This document shows, piece after piece, positions 5,920 through 9,684 of a DNA stretch of 9,684 bases. A program made the translations under genes and the position numbers. Numbering within the stretch: position 1 is the first letter of the stretch; every line of letters starts with the position of its first letter. The notes below the pieces were generated by a model, which saw only the letters and a list, made by a program, of their open reading frames with translations, searched no databases and was not told the DNA's origin. The stretch lies in the NCBI GenBank assembly GCA_029261675.1, contig JAJDBA010000151.1, positions 1 through 9,684 of the forward strand, written 5' to 3'. The DNA comes from Nitrospinaceae bacterium. Lineage in GTDB: Bacteria; Nitrospinota; Nitrospinia; Nitrospinales; VA-1.

Positions 5920-5998
5920 TACCTGTTGGTCACTTCGCTCCGTCTCTTTTGAACGACTGGCCAACTCCTCTTAGAACTGCATTTTTGAATTCCCTCTG

Positions 5999-7900
5999 AT
6001 GGATTTCGCATTTTTTCTCCTAATTATTCTGGCTTTCCATAATTCCGGCCAGATACTCACAAAAAAACTAATATTCTCCGGACCCGGCGAAGCATTTTTG
6101 TTTTCCACCGCGCTAGGCTCCGTTCTAATCTCAGCCATTATGACGGCCTTGGTTTTTTCTGGCGGCATAAGCTCTGCGATCTGCGGGGTTATCCTCGGTG
6201 TTTTTTTTCTCGTAGGCTGGAAAAATTTACGACACCTGAAGCAAGCCATTAATATTTTCAGTAGCCAGCAATCCACGGATGGATTAAAAAATATGGCGCA
6301 GTCGTTTCTCGGGCTCCTCGTTCTTCTTTCTATAGGTCTGGCCCTGGCTCCTGCGTTTGCAACCGACGCTTTAGTCTATCATCTGGCCGTGCCAAAAGCT
6401 TTCCTACAAGCGGGAGGTTTGGTCAACCTGCCCAACAACATCTATTCCTTTTTCCCTCAGCAAATAGAAATGCTTTACCTTTTTGCTTTGGCGCTGGGTT
6501 CCGATTCTCTGGCACAACTCACCGGATTAGGAATTGTATTTCTGCTTTTGTTCGCTCTCTGGCAATACTCGAAGGAAAAGGTTGGTGAAAGTTATGCGTG
6601 GCTGACCCCGCTGATTTTCATTTCAACGCCCACTTTTTTCAATGTGGCTTCTTCGGCCTATATCGACCTGCAAGCAGCGGCCTATATTTTCCTGGCTTTT
6701 TATTCGTGGGAAAACGGATGCACGCGAAAACAACCGTCCTGGTTCTTTTTAATGACTCTGTTTGCTGGTGCCGCAGTGGCAACCAAACTTACGACTGCAA
6801 TCATTCTACCTTTAGCATTTTTAGGACTCGCTATTCATGGTCGCAATCATAAAAACACGAGTCAGACCGTCCGCCAATGCCTGATGCTGGTACTGGGATC
6901 TTTGCTAATGCTTTCTCCCTGGCTAGCAAGAAACTATTTTTTTACGAGCAATCCCCTGGCACCCTTTTTCATGAGTTTTTTCGGCGGAGAAAACGGAATC
7001 AATTGGGATGTGGCTCGTTCGCAATTGCAATTTCAATATTTTTCGTCTTTTGGAATGGGTCACGGCATTTTCGATTTCTTTTCTCTACCCATCAATCTAA
7101 CCTTTTTCAGCGAACAGAATTCTCTTAAATTCGATGGCAAAATCGGAATTCTTTATTTATTACTTTTACCCGCGCTTCTAGGATTGAGTCGTAAAACTAT
7201 TCCTGCAATTATTGTGTCTTCCGTGCTTCTGATATTCTGGTTTATGCAAACGCAGCAAATACGTTTTCTTGCACCTGCCTTTGCATTCCTTTCGGTTCTC
7301 CTGGTCAGTGGGCTGGCACAGCTTTTTCAAAAAAACAAAATTGGAAAAAAGGAAAAACTATTTTTCACAACCATTCTGGCACTGGGTATTTTATTTAACA
7401 CTTCCTTAATAATGAAAGAATGGTTTCGGATCAATCCCCTTTCCTACATTTTGAAAAAGGAATCCCGAGAACAGTTTTTAACCCGGCAAATCAGGGCTTA
7501 CCCTTCCTATCAAGATGCGAACGAAATGTTGGCGGAAAAAGACCAGGTTTTACTGGTTTATATGAGAAACTTTGGGTATCTCATGGATCGACCCTTTTTT
7601 AGCGATACATTTAATGAAGCCTATACTTTGACCGACATCATCGACAAAGGTGTTTATGCTGCAGACATCTTAAATCGGCTGAAGATTCGCGGAATCACGC
7701 ATGTTCTTTTCAACTTTGATTATGTTTTTGGAAAAGATTCTGCTCTGACAATGGGTGAAAGAGCAATATTTAAAAACTTTCTGAACCTGCACGGCGAACA
7801 ACTCTCCGCAAAAAACGGGTTTCTCCTTTACCGCTTTATGCTAGACTCCAAGACTGGAAACCAAAATAAAAACTCAGGCTTTAATTTTGAAGGGCATTAA
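5999..7900 (+). CDS. polytopic membrane protein, GT-C glycosyltransferase type (family 39/ArnT-like)
   Basis: The 633-aa protein has roughly ten to twelve hydrophobic segments through residue 475, then a C-terminal domain of about 155 residues with few hydrophobic stretches. The loop after an early membrane segment reads FATDALVYHLAVPKAFLQAGG (Asp123, His128), followed by YSFFPQQIEMLYLFAL. This is the acidic first-loop signature of GT-C transferases that use polyprenyl-phosphate sugars. ATKLTTAIILPLAFLGLA and SPWLARNYFFTSNPLAPFF match later parts of the same group. It probably adds a sugar to a lipid or protein at the outer face of the inner membrane; donor and acceptor are unknown. The ATG at 5999 has no clear ribosome binding site, and an in-frame stop at 5972 rules out an earlier usual start. 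It lies 79 nt after the aminomutase gene. Confidence 0.75.
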   Translation: MDFAFFLLIILAFHNSGQILTKKLIFSGPGEAFLFSTALGSVLISAIMTALVFSGGISSAICGVILGVFFLVGWKNLRHLKQAINIFSSQQSTDGLKNMAQSFLGLLVLLSIGLALAPAFATDALVYHLAVPKAFLQAGGLVNLPNNIYSFFPQQIEMLYLFALALGSDSLAQLTGLGIVFLLLFALWQYSKEKVGESYAWLTPLIFISTPTFFNVASSAYIDLQAAAYIFLAFYSWENGCTRKQPSWFFLMTLFAGAAVATKLTTAIILPLAFLGLAIHGRNHKNTSQTVRQCLMLVLGSLLMLSPWLARNYFFTSNPLAPFFMSFFGGENGINWDVARSQLQFQYFSSFGMGHGIFDFFSLPINLTFFSEQNSLKFDGKIGILYLLLLPALLGLSRKTIPAIIVSSVLLIFWFMQTQQIRFLAPAFAFLSVLLVSGLAQLFQKNKIGKKEKLFFTTILALGILFNTSLIMKEWFRINPLSYILKKESREQFLTRQIRAYPSYQDANEMLAEKDQVLLVYMRNFGYLMDRPFFSDTFNEAYTLTDIIDKGVYAADILNRLKIRGITHVLFNFDYVFGKDSALTMGERAIFKNFLNLHGEQLSAKNGFLLYRFMLDSKTGNQNKNSGFNFEGH

Positions 7901-7903
7901 AAT

Positions 7904-8506
7904 ATGGAGCGGCTTGCAGGAAAAAACGTACTGATCATCATCCCCAAAGATTATTATATGGAGAGCGAACTCGATCCAGTTGTTGAATCTATGAAATCGG
8001 AGGGAGCCAATGTTCTAGTCGCATCCAACAAACTGAAAGAAGCCGTTGGTATGAAAGGCGGTCGCATCAGCCCTGATGTATTGATCGTTGATGCCATTGA
8101 AGGCATCACCGGGGACAGTTATGTTTCCGCAGCCAAAGGAGTGCGGCAAATTAAGGGAGTTTTCCACGGAGTCGTCGTAATTGGCGGAAATGGTGCAAGG
8201 TCCTACTTATGGAAAGACGAGTTAGTACGACTTGTTCTCAATGACCGTCACCGATCAAAAATGGTAGTCGCCGCCATCGGAAGCGCCGTGCCCTGCCTGG
8301 GAAAAGCAGAACTGCTTCAAAATCTGGAAGTCACGACAGAGCCTGGGAACAAAAAAGCCATCAAGGAATTAGAAAACGCAAGAGCCATAATAGTAGATGA
8401 ACCCGTCACCTCACACAACCGTGTCTACACAGTTCAGAATGCCGAGGCAATTCCAGTCTTTCTAAACCCTTTTATAGAAGATGTAGCTAAAACCGCGTTG
8501 AAATAG
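7904..8506 (+). CDS. DJ-1/PfpI-family protein lacking the usual nucleophile Cys
   Basis: The 200-aa protein shows the class I glutamine-amidotransferase-like fold of the DJ-1/PfpI family: GKNVLIIIPKDYYMESEL (6-23) with Glu20 or Glu22 near the usual acidic residue, FHGVVVIGGNGARSYLW (87-103), and the nucleophile elbow VVAAIGSAVPCLGKAELL (121-138). Family members commonly have AAIC at the elbow; here Gly126 takes the Cys position. A Cys lies five residues on (Cys131). It is therefore probably not a standard glyoxalase, deglycase or protease of this family. It starts 3 nt after the glycosyltransferase stop (GAAGGG 9 nt upstream), so the two are cotranscribed. It ends 6 nt from the convergent DUF4325 gene. 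Its function is unknown. Confidence 0.8.
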   Translation: MERLAGKNVLIIIPKDYYMESELDPVVESMKSEGANVLVASNKLKEAVGMKGGRISPDVLIVDAIEGITGDSYVSAAKGVRQIKGVFHGVVVIGGNGARSYLWKDELVRLVLNDRHRSKMVVAAIGSAVPCLGKAELLQNLEVTTEPGNKKAIKELENARAIIVDEPVTSHNRVYTVQNAEAIPVFLNPFIEDVAKTALK

Positions 8507-8512
8507 ATTTTA

Positions 8513-8869
8513 CTACTCTAAACCTTCCTCTTCGCGTTCCTTATGCATTTTGATAATCTTCAGCCGCAATTTGACAGCATCGTTTAAACTTTTTACGAGG
8601 CGATCGTTGGCATCTGGGAAATGCAGTTTCTGATTGAACTCATCTAAGGAATAAGACTCAAGCAATTTGGCAAATGCCTCATCAACAAAAGGTCGGGTCA
8701 TTTGCATCACACCTTCGAAATAGATCGAAACCTTTTCGTGGGCTTCCCAGTTTTCTAATATGATATTCCGTATCGTTTCCCCTGAGGGTTCCCCAGACTC
8801 CGACGTTCTACCTGCCGGAGTCGAGGTTCCCATGATCTCATAAACATTTACTTTATATTCATTTTCCAT
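8513..8869 (-). CDS. STAS-like domain protein, DUF4325 type
   Basis: The 118-aa protein matches the DUF4325 pattern: SGETIRNIILENWEAHEKVSI, then FEGVMQMTRPFVDEAFAKLLE (about residues 51-71), then LNDAVKLRLKIIK near the C-terminus. This family has a STAS-like alpha/beta fold and is often found beside kinases or regulators of unknown output. The Ser-rich N-terminal stretch (STPAGRTSESGEPSG) looks flexible. Its start has AGGA 6 nt upstream and follows the cyclophilin gene by 33 nt, so they are likely cotranscribed. No signal peptide or membrane segment is seen, so it should be cytoplasmic. The partner is unknown, and no GHKL kinase lies in the window. Confidence 0.75.
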   Translation of the reverse strand: MENEYKVNVYEIMGTSTPAGRTSESGEPSGETIRNIILENWEAHEKVSIYFEGVMQMTRPFVDEAFAKLLESYSLDEFNQKLHFPDANDRLVKSLNDAVKLRLKIIKMHKEREEEGLE

Positions 8870-8902
8870 TCTATTTCCTGAATCAAAAGAGGAATCAAAA
8901 TA

Positions 8903-9391
8903 TTATTTACTGACAATTTTTACGGATTTCATTTCTATTCGATCGTTCGGATTATCCGCGGCATCACGTGGAGAATTAACGATCTTATCGGCTACATCCA
9001 TTCCACTGATCACTTTACCAAATGCTGTGTATTGGCCATCAAGAAAATGAGCGTCTTTCACCACAATAAAAAATTGAGAGCCTGCACTGTTTGGGTCTTG
9101 CGAACGTGCCATGGAAAGAATACCACGATCATGCGGCGTATCATTGAACTCCGCGTTAATCGTATAGCCCGGACCACCTGTTCCATGACTTGAGCGGTCT
9201 TCACTTTTAGAGTTTGGATCGCCACCCTGAATCATGAATCCAGGAATCACCCGATGAAAAATGGTTCCGTCATAGAACCCTTTCTGCGCAAGGTCGGTAA
9301 AGTTTTTTGCATGGCCTGGAGCGATATCAGAGAAAAGTTCGATTTCTATATCACCGTACGTTGTTTCAATCACTGCCGTTACATTTGACAT
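8903..9391 (-). CDS. cyclophilin-type peptidyl-prolyl cis-trans isomerase
   Basis: The 162-aa protein is a complete single-domain cyclophilin catalysing cis-trans isomerisation of Xaa-Pro bonds. The active-site segment is FHRVIPGFMIQGGDP, with Arg47, Phe52, Met53 and Gln55 matching cyclophilin A R55, F60, M61 and Q63. MARSQDPNSAGSQFFIV supplies Ala95, Gln106 and Phe108. Phe116 stands where human cyclophilin A has Trp121 (in HFLDG), as in many bacterial enzymes with weak cyclosporin binding. No signal peptide is present, so it is cytoplasmic. The ATG at 9391 has a modest AGTAGG upstream. It follows a second cyclophilin gene after 73 nt and precedes the DUF4325 gene. It is ppiB-like, but with two paralogues side by side I leave the symbol blank. 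Confidence 0.95.
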   Translation of the reverse strand: MSNVTAVIETTYGDIEIELFSDIAPGHAKNFTDLAQKGFYDGTIFHRVIPGFMIQGGDPNSKSEDRSSHGTGGPGYTINAEFNDTPHDRGILSMARSQDPNSAGSQFFIVVKDAHFLDGQYTAFGKVISGMDVADKIVNSPRDAADNPNDRIEMKSVKIVSK

Positions 9392-9414
9392 ATTACCTAC
9401 TTTCTTAATAGAAG

Positions 9415-9428
9415 CCGACTCAAGTCGG
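9415..9428. repeat. small inverted repeat between the two cyclophilin genes
   Basis: CCGACT and AGTCGG flank a 2-nt centre. On the minus strand the stem is followed by CTTCTATT, which is not a proper T run, so it is at best a weak terminator or an mRNA-processing hairpin in the 73-bp gap. Confidence 0.35.
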
Positions 9429-9464
9429 TGGATTTGTTAGTAGACTGAGTTAATTTAAAAATAC

Positions 9465-9684
9465 TCAGCGATTTTCGATCGTGACTTTCAACATCTCAAT
9501 GCGTGTGTGCGGGTTGTCTCGTCCATCACGCGGTGCGGCAACAATTTTATCAACCACTTCCATTCCACTTATGACCTGTCCAAAAACAGTGTATTTCCCG
9601 TCCAGAAAATTGGCGTCTTTGACGACAATAAAGAACTGGGATCCAGCCCTGTCAGGATGACTGGAGCGGGCCATGGACAAAATA
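9465..9684 (-). CDS. second cyclophilin-type peptidyl-prolyl isomerase, partial (5' end beyond window)
   Basis: The frame is open to the right edge and reads ILSMARSSHPDRAGSQFFIV, then NFLDGKYTVFGQVISGMEVVDKIV and a C-terminal DNPHTRIEMLKVTIENR. This is the C-terminal half of a cyclophilin, closely similar to the neighbour at 8903-9391 in order and sequence. Gln and Phe of the SQFF motif and the Phe in place of the usual Trp are kept. The Met seen near the edge is internal (SMAR), not a start. The N-terminal half, with the catalytic Arg and any signal peptide, lies outside the window, so whether this copy is exported cannot be told. Tandem duplication is the simplest explanation of the pair. 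Confidence 0.92.
   Translation of the reverse strand, partial: ILSMARSSHPDRAGSQFFIVVKDANFLDGKYTVFGQVISGMEVVDKIVAAPRDGRDNPHTRIEMLKVTIENR

Noticed and set aside
5925..5965. Imperfect inverted repeat GTTGGTCA / TGGCCAAC between the aminomutase and the glycosyltransferase
   Set aside because: The loop is about 25 nt, one pair is G-T, and no T run follows. It is not convincing as a terminator.

Overview
The window suggests a Gram-negative bacterium that relies heavily on respiration. It encodes two exported c-type cytochromes, a periplasmic solute-binding protein with a signal peptide, and otherwise ordinary housekeeping genes. Base composition is moderate, with AT-rich intergenic regions. The cytochrome style and the presence of a KamA-like protein and an SxtJ-like protein would fit a marine Nitrospinota-type nitrite oxidiser or a relative. 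That placement is from memory of such proteins and is tentative. No tRNA, rRNA, CRISPR array, insertion sequence or phage gene is visible.

Left block (1-3600, all minus strand). From right to left it holds a phosphonate/phosphate-type binding protein (phnD-like), its ATPase (phnC-like), a small SxtJ-family membrane protein and a STAS-domain anti-sigma-antagonist-like protein. phnD and phnC are 2 nt apart and the other gaps are 35-48 nt, so this looks like one operon. No permease gene (phnE) is present. After about 210 bp comes a second minus-strand unit: an exported hypothetical protein with acidic calcium-loop-like motifs, overlapping by 47 bp the start of an exported cytochrome c that runs off the left edge.

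Middle (3600-4750). A single-haem exported cytochrome c is transcribed leftward and ends at a strong intrinsic terminator (3621-3654). Its upstream region has a perfect consensus sigma70 promoter (TTGACA-16-TATAAT, 4280-4307) and a leader of about 165 nt. The leader carries a five-codon ORF behind a Shine-Dalgarno-like sequence and a perfect 24-bp palindrome. The rest of this 645-bp intergenic region holds weaker rightward promoter candidates, an 8-bp inverted repeat and a nine-codon ORF before the next gene.

Right block. On the plus strand are a KamA-family radical SAM aminomutase, a large GT-C-type membrane glycosyltransferase and a DJ-1/PfpI-family protein. The aminomutase keeps the iron-sulfur cysteines but appears to lack both aspartates that hold the lysine side chain in lysine 2,3-aminomutase, with Arg in place of one. 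An acidic substrate such as glutamate is therefore a real possibility. The DJ-1-like protein has Gly where the catalytic Cys is expected. Convergent to these, on the minus strand, lie two tandem cyclophilin-type peptidyl-prolyl isomerases (the right one cut by the window edge) and a DUF4325 STAS-like protein.

The most interesting points are the divergent aminomutase active site, the permease-less phnDC operon joined to SxtJ and STAS genes, and the structured cytochrome leader.
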